Part shown: positions 19,199 to 27,958 of the stretch, in pieces | How the letters are laid out: the number at the start of each line of letters is the position of its first letter | Numbering within the stretch: position 1 is the first letter of the stretch | DNA from: Mycolicibacterium mengxianglii | GTDB lineage: Bacteria; Actinomycetota; Actinomycetes; Mycobacteriales; Mycobacteriaceae | Assembly: GCF_015710575.1 (NCBI RefSeq) | Contig: NZ_CP065373.1 | Location: 3,906,001-3,970,000, forward strand | DNA: 64,000 nt | Direction: 5' to 3' | Translations under genes and position numbers: made by a program | The notes under the pieces: generated by a model | What the model was told of the DNA's origin: nothing | Databases searched by the model: none | Seen by the model: only the letters and a program-made list of their open reading frames with translations

Positions 19199-20005
19199 TC
19201 AGAGCTCCGGAGCGAACGTGGCCAGCTTCTTCCCGGACTTCCAGTGCCGGAGCAGGCCGTCGGCGAATTCCCGGTAGGCGACCGCGCCCTTGTTCTTGCG
19301 GCCGGCGATCACCGATGCCCCGGACGCGCTGGCCTCGGCGAACCGGACGGTCCGCGGGATCGGCGGGGCCAGAACGGGCAGGTCATAACGATCGGCGACG
19401 TCGAGCAGCACGTCGCGGCTGTGGGTGGTGCGTGAGTCATAGAGCGTCGGCAGCGCGCCCAACAGGGTCAGGTCGGCATTGGTGATCTGCTGCACGTCGT
19501 TCACCGTCCGCAGGAACTGCCCGACGCCGCGGTGGGCCAATGTCTCGCACTGCAGCGGGACGATCACGTCGTGGGCTGCGGTCAACCCATTGAGCGTCAG
19601 CACGCCCAACGAGGGTGGGCAGTCGATGATGACCACGTCGAAGTCGTCGCCCACCTTGGCCAGGGCACGTTTGAGCGCGTATTCGCGGCCGGCCCGCATC
19701 AGCAGCATCGCCTCCGCCCCGGCGAGGTCGATGTTCGCCGGCAGCAGCGTCATCCCCTCGTCGGTCTGCAGCAGGGCGGCGCCTGGTTCGACATCGCCGA
19801 GCAGCACCTCGTGCACCGAGACGGCCAGCTTGTCCGGATCCTGACCCAGCGAGAAGGTCAGACATCCCTGCGGATCGAGGTCCACCAGCAGAACTCTTTG
19901 ACCGTTTTCGACGAGCGCGGCCCCCAACGAGGCCACCGTGGTGGTCTTGGCGACCCCGCCCTTTTGGTTGGCCACGGCCAACACGTGTGTCCGCACGGGG
20001 TCCAT
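19199..20005 (-). CDS. ParA/MinD-type ATPase, Rv3213c-like
   Basis: A 268-residue P-loop ATPase. It has the deviant Walker A VANQKGGVAKTTTVASLG, Walker A' LLVDLDPQGCLTFSLG and Walker B VVIIDCPPSLG, which define ParA/Soj. No parB-like gene is adjacent, so it is an orphan copy separate from the chromosome partition locus; a role in positioning some cellular component is inferred. I chose ATG 20005, giving a length equal to the M. tuberculosis protein; the open frame runs to 20161 but would overlap the divergent gpm2 gene. Confidence 0.88.
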   Translation of the reverse strand: MDPVRTHVLAVANQKGGVAKTTTVASLGAALVENGQRVLLVDLDPQGCLTFSLGQDPDKLAVSVHEVLLGDVEPGAALLQTDEGMTLLPANIDLAGAEAMLLMRAGREYALKRALAKVGDDFDVVIIDCPPSLGVLTLNGLTAAHDVIVPLQCETLAHRGVGQFLRTVNDVQQITNADLTLLGALPTLYDSRTTHSRDVLLDVADRYDLPVLAPPIPRTVRFAEASASGASVIAGRKNKGAVAYREFADGLLRHWKSGKKLATFAPEL

Positions 20006-20078
20006 CCTGGCATGTGAGACCGCCCACGTCCTGGGTGACAGCTCGGAAACGGGCATGAGTGGGGCAGAATCGTCCACT

Positions 20079-20690
20079 GTGAGCGTCGGGATGCATCGAT
20101 TGGTACTGCTTCGGCACGGGGAGACCGAGTGGTCGAAATCGGGTCGACACACCAGCACCACCGACCTGGAACTGACCGCCGACGGCCGCCAGCAGGCCAG
20201 CCGGACCGCACTCGTGCTCGATCACCTGGGTTTGCAGGACCCAGTGGTGTTCTCCAGCCCCCGGCGACGTGCGCTCGACACCGCCGAACTGGCAGGTCTG
20301 GAAGTCGATGAGGTGACTCCCCTGCTCGCCGAATGGGATTACGGCGACTACGAGGGCGTCACCACCCACGACATCCGCGCAAAAGTGCCGGGATGGCTGC
20401 TGTGGGATTTCGGTTGTCCCGGTGGCGAGAGCGTGGAGCAGGTCAGACTGCGCGCCGATCAGGCGGTCGACCTGGCTCTCGAGCACATGGTCGACCGGGA
20501 TGTGGTCTTCGTCGGCCATGGCCATTTCAGCCGGTCGGTGGTCACCCGCTGGGTGGAACAGCCGCTGCGGGAAGGCGCCAGATACGGGTTCGGGCCGGCA
20601 TCGGTGGCCGTATGCGGGTTCGACTACGGCCTGCGCCAACTGAAGTCGCTGGGGTTGACCGCCCATCGCGAGCCGGTCACCACGACGTGA
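20079..20690 (+). CDS. gpm2: Histidine-phosphatase (phosphoglycerate-mutase superfamily), Gpm2/Rv3214-like acid phosphatase
   Basis: A ~203-residue cytosolic member of the histidine phosphatase superfamily. The catalytic His lies in LVLLRHGETEWS, with the second His in VFVGHGHFSRSV and an acidic residue in LLAEWDYGDYEG. The M. tuberculosis counterpart Rv3214 was named a mutase but shown to be a broad acid phosphatase. The start is uncertain: GTG 20079 matches the family N-terminus best; ATG 20055 and ATG 20091 are in frame. It overlaps entC by four bases. Confidence 0.85.
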   Translation: MSVGMHRLVLLRHGETEWSKSGRHTSTTDLELTADGRQQASRTALVLDHLGLQDPVVFSSPRRRALDTAELAGLEVDEVTPLLAEWDYGDYEGVTTHDIRAKVPGWLLWDFGCPGGESVEQVRLRADQAVDLALEHMVDRDVVFVGHGHFSRSVVTRWVEQPLREGARYGFGPASVAVCGFDYGLRQLKSLGLTAHREPVTTT

Positions 20691-21796
20691 GCGCTGGCGG
20701 TACCGACCCCTCATTCGTGTTGTCCGGACCCGCCGGGACGGTGGTGGCCGAAGGTCTGGGCACCCCCTTCGCCGACGTCACCACCGCGGATGAGGCGTTG
20801 CGCCGTCGCAGTGTCCCGATTGTGGTGGGGGCCTTGCCATTTGACCTCAACCGGCCCGCCGCACTGCATGCTCCCGAGCGGGTGACGTTCACCGACCGCC
20901 TGCCCGAGTGGCCCTCGCAGGCGCCCCCCGGGGTGCGGGTCGCCGAGCTGATCCCGTCGGCTGCCGAGCATCGGCAGCGGGTGGCCAACGCTGTGGCCCG
21001 GTTGCAGGCGCAGGCGGCGACGTTGCAGAAGGTGGTACTCGCGCGGGCAATGCGCGTGGTCGCTGACTCAGCGTGGGATCCGCGCGGGGTGTTGAGCCGG
21101 TTGCACGCCGCCGACCCTGCCGCCTACGGCTACCTGGTGGATCTGACCCCGGCCGGGGCCCCGTATCTGGGCAGCACACTGGTAGGCGCAAGCCCCGAGT
21201 TGCTGGTGGCCAGGATCGGAGATCAGGTGCGCTGCAGGCCGTTTGCCGGATCCGCGCCACGGGCCACCGAGCTGGAGGCAGACCGCGCCAATGGTGCGGC
21301 GCTGGCGGCATCAGGCAAGAACCGGCACGAGCACAGGTTGGTGGTGGAGGTGATTCGGGACGCTCTGGCCCCGCTGTGCACCACGTTGGACATCGACCCT
21401 GAACCACAACTGCATCACACCGACGCCCTGTGGCATCTGAGCACCAGGATCACCGGCACCCTACGCCGAAGAGCAACTACCGCAATGGATCTGGCCGTGA
21501 CCCTGCACCCCACCCCAGCGGTGGGCGGGCACCCCACCGACGAGGCCACCTCCGTGATCACCGAACTGGAAGGTGACCGGGGCTTCTACGCCGGGGCGGC
21601 GGGTTGGTGCGACGCCGACGGCGACGGACGCTGGGTGGTCGCTATCCGCTGCGCCCAGTTGTCTGCGGACCGCCGCACCGCCCTGGCACACTCGGGTGGC
21701 GGTATCGTCGCCGAGTCCGATCCTCTTGACGAATTAGACGAGACCACAACCAAATTCCGCACGATCATGACCGGGTTGGGAGCACCACGTGAGTGA
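20687..21796 (+). CDS. entC: Isochorismate synthase (EntC/MenF type)
   Basis: Converts chorismate to isochorismate for menaquinone and/or salicylate-based siderophores. 369 residues with the chorismate-binding domain: AGSAPRATELEADRANG, GKNRHEHRLVVEVIRDAL, LHPTPAVGGHPTDEA and GFYAGAAGWCDADGDG. GTG 20687 overlaps the gpm2 stop (GTGA), and the 3' end overlaps the acetyltransferase gene by eight bases, so gpm2-entC-GNAT is a tight operon, equivalent to Rv3214-Rv3216. Confidence 0.9.
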   Translation: MSAGGTDPSFVLSGPAGTVVAEGLGTPFADVTTADEALRRRSVPIVVGALPFDLNRPAALHAPERVTFTDRLPEWPSQAPPGVRVAELIPSAAEHRQRVANAVARLQAQAATLQKVVLARAMRVVADSAWDPRGVLSRLHAADPAAYGYLVDLTPAGAPYLGSTLVGASPELLVARIGDQVRCRPFAGSAPRATELEADRANGAALAASGKNRHEHRLVVEVIRDALAPLCTTLDIDPEPQLHHTDALWHLSTRITGTLRRRATTAMDLAVTLHPTPAVGGHPTDEATSVITELEGDRGFYAGAAGWCDADGDGRWVVAIRCAQLSADRRTALAHSGGGIVAESDPLDELDETTTKFRTIMTGLGAPRE

Positions 21797-22280
21797 ACAG
21801 ATTCGTCGGGTCCGGCCCGGCGACGAAGCCGAGATCACCGCGATGGTCCACGAGCTGGCCGCCTTCGAGAACGCAGCGCAGGAGTGCGTCGTCACCGTGG
21901 AACAGATGCGCGCGGCGCTGTTCGACGATCAGCCCACGGTGCACGGCCACATCGTCGAGGTCGACGGGCAGGCTGCTGCCACCGCGCTGTGGTTCCTGAA
22001 CTTCTCCACCTGGGACGGCGTGGCGGGCATCTACCTCGAGGATCTGTTCGTGCGTCCGGCGTTTCGTCGCCGCGGCCTCGCCGCAGCGTTGTTGTCGACG
22101 CTGGCGCGCGAATGCGTCGACCACGGCTACAGTCGCCTCAGTTGGGCGGTGCTGAATTGGAATGTCAATGCGATCGCGCTCTACGACGGGGTGGGCGGGC
22201 AGCCGCAGACCGAGTGGACCACGTACCGGGTATCGGGCCCGGAGCTGGTCACTCTCGCCGAGCGGAGCCCAAACTCCTAG
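21789..22280 (+). CDS. GNAT acetyltransferase, diamine-acetyltransferase-like
   Basis: A 163-residue GCN5-type N-acetyltransferase. It has a split beta-strand core, the acetyl-CoA loop EDLFVRPAFRRRGLAAAL (motif A, R-R-x-G-x-A) and WAVLNWNVNAIALYDGVGG near the C-terminus, a pattern seen in spermidine/thialysine acetyltransferases. The start GTG 21789 lies inside entC. The substrate is not established; polyamine-like amines are the likeliest by family. Confidence 0.8.
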   Translation: MSEQIRRVRPGDEAEITAMVHELAAFENAAQECVVTVEQMRAALFDDQPTVHGHIVEVDGQAAATALWFLNFSTWDGVAGIYLEDLFVRPAFRRRGLAAALLSTLARECVDHGYSRLSWAVLNWNVNAIALYDGVGGQPQTEWTTYRVSGPELVTLAERSPNS

Positions 22281-22289
22281 CGGCACAGG

Positions 22290-22667
22290 TCATCGGCGGG
22301 CGGCGTACCACTGCACGGCGGGCGGGCTGAACAGCATGCCGAGTGCGATCAGTGCCAGTAGCGCGACGAGGATCCCGTAAACCTCGTGGTGTGAGGAGAA
22401 GACGTACCAGGCCACCGGCAGCAGCAGCAGGTTGGTGGGCACCGCCACACCGCGCCCCCATCGACGGCCGGTGATCAGCGCCCAGCCGCCGGCCACCACG
22501 CCGGCACCGATGAACAAGAACCACAGCGCCGTGCCATAGCCACTGACGATGTGCTGGTCGGCGCCGCCGAGTCCCCGGATCAACAGCACGACGGCCATGA
22601 TCAGCGCTGCGGCACCTTCAGCCGCAACCAGGAACCCCGCATAACGCACCACCGATGGCTGCATCAC
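22290..22667 (-). CDS. Four-helix membrane protein, Rv3217c-like
   Basis: A 125-residue integral membrane protein with four hydrophobic segments ([62 protein letters not shown]). No catalytic motif is visible and the function is unknown. The start is GTG 22667 or the adjacent ATG 22664. It overlaps the end of the dehydroquinase gene upstream on the same strand (GTGA), so the two are co-transcribed. Confidence 0.75.
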   Translation of the reverse strand: MMQPSVVRYAGFLVAAEGAAALIMAVVLLIRGLGGADQHIVSGYGTALWFLFIGAGVVAGGWALITGRRWGRGVAVPTNLLLLPVAWYVFSSHHEVYGILVALLALIALGMLFSPPAVQWYAARR

Positions 22668-23119
22668 GCCGGTTCGTTTCCGCCCAGGCGGTCGGCGAGG
22701 TAGCGCACCGCCAGTTCGTAGCCCAGCGGACCGGCACCGGCCACCACCACCTCGGCCACGGGTGAGACGAAGGAGTGGTGCCGGAACTCTTCTCGCTTGT
22801 GGATGTTGCTCAGGTGCACTTCGACCACCGGGAGCTCGACCGCAGTCAGCGCGTCAGCGATGGCCACCGAGGTATGGGTGAACGCCGCCGGGTTGATCAC
22901 GATGCCCACACAATCGCTTTTGGCAGTGTGAATGGCGTCGATCAGCTCGCCCTCGTGATTGCTCTGCACGGCGCGCACCTGAAAGCCCAGGCTGTCGGCC
23001 AGGTCCGTGGCTGCGTCCTCGATCTGCGCCAGCGTGGTGGACCCGTAGATCTCGGGTTGACGGGTACCGAGCAGGTTGAGGTTCGGCCCGTTGAGCAGGA
23101 GCAGGCGGCGTTCGGTCAC
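22664..23119 (-). CDS. aroQ: Type II 3-dehydroquinate dehydratase
   Basis: Dehydrates 3-dehydroquinate to 3-dehydroshikimate. The ~151-residue size is that of the dodecameric type II enzyme. Signature segments: [19 protein letters not shown] (active-site Arg and Tyr), [23 protein letters not shown] (substrate-binding) and [19 protein letters not shown] chose GTG 23119 ([11 protein letters not shown]). In M. tuberculosis the only aroD/aroQ gene is in the aroC-K-B cluster far away, and this position has no such gene. A second copy, or a relocated one, is the point of interest. Confidence 0.9.
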   Translation of the reverse strand: MTERRLLLLNGPNLNLLGTRQPEIYGSTTLAQIEDAATDLADSLGFQVRAVQSNHEGELIDAIHTAKSDCVGIVINPAAFTHTSVAIADALTAVELPVVEVHLSNIHKREEFRHHSFVSPVAEVVVAGAGPLGYELAVRYLADRLGGNEPA

Positions 23120-23203
23120 CTCAGTACGGTACCGAGCGGTTCCGCAGCCACGGTTGAACACACCGGGCCTCGAGGAAGGGAGATCCCGATAGGCTCATGG
23201 CTC

Positions 23204-24187
23204 GTGCGTGCCGTGCTGATCGTCAACCCCAACGCGACTTCGACGACGGCTGCGGGGCGCGATCTACTCGCCCATGCCCTGGAGAGTCGGGTCAGGCTCA
23301 CCGTCGAACACACCAACCATCGCGGCCACGCCATCGAGATCGCTGAACAGGCAGTGCTCGACGGCGTGGATGTGGTGATCGTCCACGGCGGGGACGGCAC
23401 GGTCAATGAGGTGGTCAACGGGCTGCTGGGCAAGCCCGGCGGGGCAGCGCCGACCAATGCGCAGCACCGGATACCAGCCGTCGGTGTGGTGCCCGGCGGC
23501 TCGGCGAACGTGTTCGCCCGGTCCCTGGGCATCCCGCAGGATCCGATCGACGCCACCAATCAACTGATCGACCTGCTCAGCGAGTACCGCCGGACGCGAA
23601 CCTGGCGCCGGATCGGTCTGATGGACTGCGGCGAACGGTGGGGGGTCTTTACCGCCGGCATGGGGGTGGACGGTGAAGTGGTCGCCAGTGTGGAGGCGCA
23701 ACGCGACCGCAGTGCCAAGCAGAAGGGCGTCTCGGCCATGCGTTACATCCGTGCCGCCGTGCCCACGGTGCTGCGCAGCGCGCGTCGGGAGCCGACACTG
23801 ACACTGCAACTCGGCGGTCGCGAGCCCGTCCCCGGGGTCCACTTCGTGTTCGTCTCCAACTCGAGCCCGTGGACATACGCCAACAAGCGCCCGGTGTGGA
23901 CGAATCCGGGCACCGGATTCGACACCGGTCTCGGGGTGTTCGCGACAACCAGCATGAGCGTGTGGCGCAACGTGTGGCTCGTGAGGCAAATGTTGTCAAA
24001 GCGACCAAAGTTAAAAGCGGCGCATCTGATCCGTGAGGACGACGTTGATTTTGTACGTGTGACGAGTGACATCCCTGTCGCTACGCAGATCGACGGCGAC
24101 TACATCGGTTTCCGCGACGCGATGACGTTCCGAGCGGTGGCCGACGCCGTGGCAGTGGTCGCGCCACTCCGGGGCACGGACGAATAA
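23204..24187 (+). CDS. Diacylglycerol kinase-like lipid kinase, Rv3218-like
   Basis: A 327-residue protein with a DAGK catalytic domain: AVLIVNPNATSTTAAGRD, the Gly-rich VIVHGGDGTVNEVVNGL and VPGGSANVFARSLGIP. It should phosphorylate a lipid hydroxyl using ATP at the membrane surface; which lipid is not evident. GTG 23204 is the start (VRAVLIVNP); the open frame extends back over the divergent aroQ. It precedes whiB1 by a 275-base regulatory gap. Confidence 0.85.
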   Translation: MRAVLIVNPNATSTTAAGRDLLAHALESRVRLTVEHTNHRGHAIEIAEQAVLDGVDVVIVHGGDGTVNEVVNGLLGKPGGAAPTNAQHRIPAVGVVPGGSANVFARSLGIPQDPIDATNQLIDLLSEYRRTRTWRRIGLMDCGERWGVFTAGMGVDGEVVASVEAQRDRSAKQKGVSAMRYIRAAVPTVLRSARREPTLTLQLGGREPVPGVHFVFVSNSSPWTYANKRPVWTNPGTGFDTGLGVFATTSMSVWRNVWLVRQMLSKRPKLKAAHLIREDDVDFVRVTSDIPVATQIDGDYIGFRDAMTFRAVADAVAVVAPLRGTDE

Positions 24188-24301
24188 ACCCGGGTTTACC
24201 TGCGCAAACGGCCGCCACCCGAAAATCGGGGCGCTCAATTTAGGGCGCAGGTGAGTTAAGCGTAGTACAAAAGGGTATGCGGTTCGTTAACGGCCCCAGC
24301 G

Positions 24302-24360
24302 AGTGACATTGCACACGTGTTAACTCGCGCTATTGACTTGTGTCGAGACTCTGGAACGAT
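24302..24360 (+). promoter_or_regulatory. whiB1 promoter region: CRP-like site and -35 element
   Basis: AGTGACATTGCACACG at 24302-24317 resembles the cAMP receptor protein (Crp/Rv3676) sites described in the M. tuberculosis whiB1 promoter. A -35-like TTGACT follows at 24333. A -10 candidate AACGAT lies 16 bases on, weak. The remaining ~100 bases to the ATG form a leader ending in GTGAGGAG. The CRP assignment rests on similarity and gene context, not on a search. Confidence 0.5.
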
Positions 24361-24462
24361 CGTATGCAACAGTGCAGAAACATTTGGTGTGCACGCGTTA
24401 ACAGCCGAAGAAATATAAAACCCCGCGGGCATCGCTGCGCGCGTTAGTGAGGAGTAATACTT

Positions 24463-24717
24463 ATGGATTGGCGCCACAAGGCGGTCTGTCGCGACGAGGA
24501 TCCGGAACTGTTTTTCCCGGTGGGAAACAGCGGCCCGGCCCTCGCGCAGATCGCTGACGCAAAGCTCGTGTGTAACCGTTGCCCGGTTACCACCGAGTGC
24601 CTGGCCTGGGCTTTGGAGTCCGGCCAGGATGCGGGCGTGTGGGGCGGGATGAGCGAGGACGAGCGCCGCGCACTCAAGCGTCGCAATGCCCGCACAAAGG
24701 CCCGTAGCGGAGTCTGA
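24463..24717 (+). CDS. whiB1: WhiB1, iron-sulfur transcription regulator
   Basis: An 84-residue WhiB-like protein that holds a 4Fe-4S cluster, senses nitric oxide and partners the primary sigma factor SigA. The four cluster Cys are at ~9, 37, 40 and 46 (AVCRDED, VCNRCP, TECLAW). The turn GVWGGMSEDERRAL and the basic tail LKRRNARTKARSG (DNA-binding) follow. WhiB1 is essential in M. tuberculosis. The ATG is preceded by GAGGAG at good spacing. A strong terminator follows. Confidence 0.97.
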   Translation: MDWRHKAVCRDEDPELFFPVGNSGPALAQIADAKLVCNRCPVTTECLAWALESGQDAGVWGGMSEDERRALKRRNARTKARSGV

Positions 24718-24738
24718 GCAACACGCAAGACGAATAAG

Positions 24739-24772
24739 CGGCCCCGGCATAATTTGCCGGGGCCGTTCTTTA
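24739..24772 (+). terminator. Intrinsic terminator after whiB1
   Basis: A perfect 11-bp stem, CGGCCCCGGCA / TGCCGGGGCCG (24739-24749 and 24755-24765), with a 5-base loop and a T-rich tail TTCTTTAT. It lies between convergent whiB1 and pdtaS, so it can serve both strands. Confidence 0.9.
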
Positions 24773-24789
24773 TGTGCGCCCCAACACAT

Positions 24790-26283
24790 TTATTGTGGCA
24801 ATCGGGTCCGACGCCCAATTGGGACACGTAATACGACATCGGTCCCCCCGCCGGGGGCCTCATGCATACCCAGTGAACCGTCCAATTCCGCCGACACCAG
24901 CGTCCGCACGATCTGCAGACCCAACCGGTCGGACTTCTCCAGGCTGAACCCAGCGGGCAGGCCGCGGCCGTCGTCGTGCACCGTGACATCCAGCCAGCGC
25001 GCCGATCGTTCCGCTCGGATGGTGACGCAGCCCTGCTTGGATTCCGGGCCGAACGCGTGCTCGATGGCGTTCTGCGCCAGTTCGGTGATCACCATGGTCA
25101 ACGCGGTGGCGCGGTCGGCGTCGAGGACACCGAGCGCTCCGACACGGTTGATCTTGATGGGGCTGTCCACGGCAGCGACGTCGTTCATGATCGGCAGGAT
25201 CCGGTCGATGACCTCGTCCAGGTTGACCTGCTCGTCGACCGACATCGACAGCGCGTCGTGCACCAGGGCAATCGACGACACCCGCCGCACCGACTCGATC
25301 AGTGCCTCGCGGCCCTCGGCATTGTTGGTGCGTCGCGCCTGCAGTCGCAGGAGTGCCGCCACCGTCTGCAGATTGTTCTTCACCCGGTGGTGAATTTCGC
25401 GGATGGTGGCGTCCTTGCTGAGCAGGGCGCGGTCCCGCCGCTTGATCTCGGTGACGTCGCGGATCAGTACGGCGGCTCCCACAGAACTGCCGTGCACCAT
25501 CAAAGGCAGGGTGCGCAGCAGCACTGCGGCACCGCCGGCGTCGACTTCCAACCGCATGCTGGACCCGCCCGACAGTGACTCCTTGACGTGCTCGGCAAGC
25601 TCGTGCGCCTCGAACGGGTCCGAGATCAGCGGCCGGGTGATCCCCACGAGATCGTGGCCCTCCAACTCGGAGTTCAGCCCCATGCGGTGGTAGGCCGAGA
25701 GGGCGTTCGGACTGGCGAACACCACCGTGCCGGTGACGTCGAGCCGGATGAATCCGTCACCCACCCGGGGGCTCGACCGTGACATCGCGGCATCGCCGAC
25801 GTTCGGGAACGTGCCTTCCGACAGCATGTTAACGAGGTCGCCGGCACACGCCAGGTAGGCAGTTTCCAGGGGCGAGGCTTTTCGCAGAGCGGCCAGCGCA
25901 GTCTGGTGGGTCAGGACGGCCACTACCTGGCCCGCATGCCGCACTGGAACGGCTTCCACGTTCAGTCCGGTGTGTTCACCCGTGGAGTGGTCGTCATCCT
26001 CGCGGGCGATGGCGCCTGAGCGGAAGGCCGCCGCCACCAGCGGCAGATCCTCGGCAGCCGAACTGGTGGAAACCGCATCGCTGAGCAGCCCGGTCGGGGC
26101 GGTGTTCGGGCGGCACTGCGCAACACACACCAGCACACCGTCATCGCGGCGGACCCACATCAGGTAGTCGGCGAAGGACAGGTCTGCCAGCAGCTGCCAC
26201 TCGCCCACCACGGCGTGCAGATGGTCCACGGCCTCGCCAGGCAGGACGGTGTGCTCGGCAAGGAGATCACCGAGCGTCGACAT
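24790..26283 (-). CDS. pdtaS: Sensor histidine kinase PdtaS
   Basis: A 497-residue cytosolic histidine kinase of the PdtaS-PdtaR system, whose response regulator is an ANTAR-type RNA-binding antiterminator. An N-terminal GAF-like domain is followed by a PAS-like segment (IRLDVTGTVVFASPNALSAY), then a HisKA_2 dimerisation helix with the phospho-accepting His in IREIHHRVKNNLQTVAALL, and a HATPase domain (ITELAQNAIEHAF, DDGRGLPAGF, GLQIVRTL). No membrane helix is visible. Equivalent to Rv3220c. Start ATG 26283; the 3' end converges on whiB1. Confidence 0.95.
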   Translation of the reverse strand: MSTLGDLLAEHTVLPGEAVDHLHAVVGEWQLLADLSFADYLMWVRRDDGVLVCVAQCRPNTAPTGLLSDAVSTSSAAEDLPLVAAAFRSGAIAREDDDHSTGEHTGLNVEAVPVRHAGQVVAVLTHQTALAALRKASPLETAYLACAGDLVNMLSEGTFPNVGDAAMSRSSPRVGDGFIRLDVTGTVVFASPNALSAYHRMGLNSELEGHDLVGITRPLISDPFEAHELAEHVKESLSGGSSMRLEVDAGGAAVLLRTLPLMVHGSSVGAAVLIRDVTEIKRRDRALLSKDATIREIHHRVKNNLQTVAALLRLQARRTNNAEGREALIESVRRVSSIALVHDALSMSVDEQVNLDEVIDRILPIMNDVAAVDSPIKINRVGALGVLDADRATALTMVITELAQNAIEHAFGPESKQGCVTIRAERSARWLDVTVHDDGRGLPAGFSLEKSDRLGLQIVRTLVSAELDGSLGMHEAPGGGTDVVLRVPIGRRTRLPQ

Positions 26284-26290
26284 GAGGCCC

Positions 26291-26506
26291 CTAGCTGATC
26301 ACGGCAATGAGGTCGCCGGCCTGGATCACATCGCCCACCGACACACTGACCTTGCTCACGGTGCCCGCGACTTCGGCCAGCACCGGAATCTCCATCTTCA
26401 TCGACTCCAGGAGCACCACGGTGTCGCCTTCGCCGATCTGATCGCCCTCGTGAACCACGACTTCAAGCACGCTGGCCACGATTTCCGCGCGAACATCCTC
26501 GGCCAT
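26291..26506 (-). CDS. Biotinyl-carrier-like protein TB7.3
   Basis: A 71-residue single-domain biotin/lipoyl attachment protein, equivalent to Rv3221c (TB7.3). The biotinylated Lys is in LLESMKMEIPVL. The family role is carboxyl carrier, but no carboxylase subunits are nearby, so the partner enzyme is unknown. I chose ATG 26506 (MAEDVRAEIVAS); in-frame sequence upstream is not conserved-looking. It lies seven bases upstream of the pdtaS start, so co-transcription is likely. Confidence 0.92.
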   Translation of the reverse strand: MAEDVRAEIVASVLEVVVHEGDQIGEGDTVVLLESMKMEIPVLAEVAGTVSKVSVSVGDVIQAGDLIAVIS

Positions 26507-26697
26507 CTCCACCCACCTCTTCTGGCGCCTACTACGGCGGTCTGTGCTACTCCTGCGCCTCAGCGCTATGCCGCCTTTATCGAACCACAACCCCGCGTGT
26601 ACAGAGCACCATCGGCCTCGTGAGACACTGGTAGTGACCGCTACCGGCCGTTGGCCGGAGGGCTATCCAACCCAGATCACTCCGATGGAGGTGCACC

Positions 26698-26772
26698 ATG
26701 GCCAAGCGTGGCCGTAAGAAGCGCGACCGCAAGCACAGCAAGGCGAACCACGGCAAGCGCCCCAACGCCTAG
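26698..26772 (+). CDS. Ribosomal protein bL37 (24 residues)
   Basis: A tiny, very basic open frame, MAKRGRKKRDRKHSKANHG..., 24 residues, with a good ribosome site (GGAGG seven bases before the ATG). I recognise it as bL37, a mycobacteria-specific large-subunit protein seen in M. smegmatis ribosome structures. It stops one base before the convergent rshA stop codon. The leader has a CCGGCC-GTT-GGCCGG hairpin at 26644-26658. It is easily missed because of its length. Confidence 0.85.
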   Translation: MAKRGRKKRDRKHSKANHGKRPNA

Positions 26773-27069
26773 CTAGCCCCTGATGATGGTGGTGCGGCTG
26801 ATCTCCAGCCGCAACCGCTGTCGCAGTCCCTCCGGAGCCCTCTCGCCACTGCACTTGGTGGCGATGAGGGCTTTGATGCGTTCTTCCACCCCGTAATGGC
26901 GCAGGCACGCCGGGCACTCGTCCAGGTGGTGCTGCAGCTTCTCCCGAGTCTCGAGCGTGCACTCACCGTCGAGCAGCGTCCACACCTCGGCAATGACCGC
27001 CGCACATTCGGGGTGCTCCGGGTCCACCGGGCCCACCGGCGCGCTCCAGGTCTCATCTGGCCCGCTCAT
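26773..27069 (-). CDS. rshA: Anti-sigma factor RshA (zinc-associated, redox-sensing)
   Basis: A 98-residue ZAS-type anti-sigma factor that binds SigH and releases it on oxidative or heat stress. The redox centre HxxxCxxC is visible as [16 protein letters not shown]. The N-terminal half carries [16 protein letters not shown], the sigma-contacting helix region. It starts with an ATGA overlap with sigH, so the sigma factor and its inhibitor are made in a coupled way. Confidence 0.93.
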   Translation of the reverse strand: MSGPDETWSAPVGPVDPEHPECAAVIAEVWTLLDGECTLETREKLQHHLDECPACLRHYGVEERIKALIATKCSGERAPEGLRQRLRLEISRTTIIRG

Positions 27070-27728
27070 GAGGACACCTCCTCGGCATCGAGCTGCTGCC
27101 CTCGGATGAACCCACGTTCTCTGGCGACGTCAGCCAGCAGCTCACGCAATTGACGTCTCCCTCGGTGGAGTCGGGACATGACAGTCCCGATAGGCGTATC
27201 CATGATCTCGGCGATCTCCTTGTAGGGGAAACCCTCGACGTCGGCGTAATAGACCGCCATCCGGAACTCTTCCGGCAACGCTTGGAGGGCTTCCTTGATC
27301 TCGGTGTCCGGGAGCGCCTCAAGCGCTTCCACCTCGGCGGAACGCAGCCCCGTCGAGGAGTGTTCGGCATTGGCCGCCAGCTGCCAGTCGGTGATCTCCT
27401 CGGTGGGATACTCCGCGGGCTGACGCTGCTTCTTGCGGTAGCTGTTGATGTAGGTATTGGTCAGGATGCGGTACAGCCAGGCCTTGAGGTTGGTGCCCTC
27501 GCGGAAGGACCGGAACCCCGAGTAAGCCTTGACCATGGTTTCCTGCAGCAAGTCCTCGGCATCAGCAGGGTTGCGGGTCATCCGCAGCGCACCACCGTAG
27601 AGCTGGTCCAACAGCGGTATCGCGTCCCTTTCGAACCGCGCCGTCAGTTCGGCGTCGGTATCCGTGGATTTCGCCGGCGAAGCCACTTCCGGTGGCTGCA
27701 CACCCGCGCTGTCCTCGATGTCGGTCAT
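27066..27728 (-). CDS. sigH: ECF sigma factor SigH
   Basis: Group IV sigma factor controlling thioredoxin, chaperone and other oxidative/heat stress genes. 220 residues from ATG 27728 ([14 protein letters not shown]). Region 2 ([51 protein letters not shown]) and region 4 ([36 protein letters not shown]) are clear. In-frame sequence continues to 27974, and GTG 27740 is a possible alternative start. It is coupled to rshA. The upstream region probably carries its own SigH-dependent promoter. Confidence 0.95.
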   Translation of the reverse strand: MTDIEDSAGVQPPEVASPAKSTDTDAELTARFERDAIPLLDQLYGGALRMTRNPADAEDLLQETMVKAYSGFRSFREGTNLKAWLYRILTNTYINSYRKKQRQPAEYPTEEITDWQLAANAEHSSTGLRSAEVEALEALPDTEIKEALQALPEEFRMAVYYADVEGFPYKEIAEIMDTPIGTVMSRLHRGRRQLRELLADVARERGFIRGQQLDAEEVSS

Positions 27729-27914
27729 CTTGATTGACACAGTCCCTTCCGTCGCGGAGGACCAGATGACCGCCGGTATTTCCAGTGACACTGCCACTGG
27801 CCCTGACACCAGGCGCTCCAAGCACACCGACGACACCAAGTCCCCTTCCGCAATCCTAAGGCTGTAACCGACAATCCCACGCCGTTGCCTACGACGTTGT
27901 ACGACCTTTCTGTC

Positions 27915-27943
27915 AACAGCGGCGCTGACCGCCCTATTTCCCC
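27915..27943 (-). promoter_or_regulatory. Candidate SigH-type promoter upstream of sigH
   Basis: Read on the minus strand, GGGGAAAT (27943-27936) and GTT (27917-27915) are separated by 18 bases, similar to the SigH/SigR consensus GGAAY-N17/18-GTT. This would give a ~180-base leader before the sigH ATG. The -35 is imperfect (GGAAA), so it is only a candidate, consistent with known autoregulation of sigH. Confidence 0.35.
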
Positions 27944-27958
27944 GGCTAATCTGGGCCC

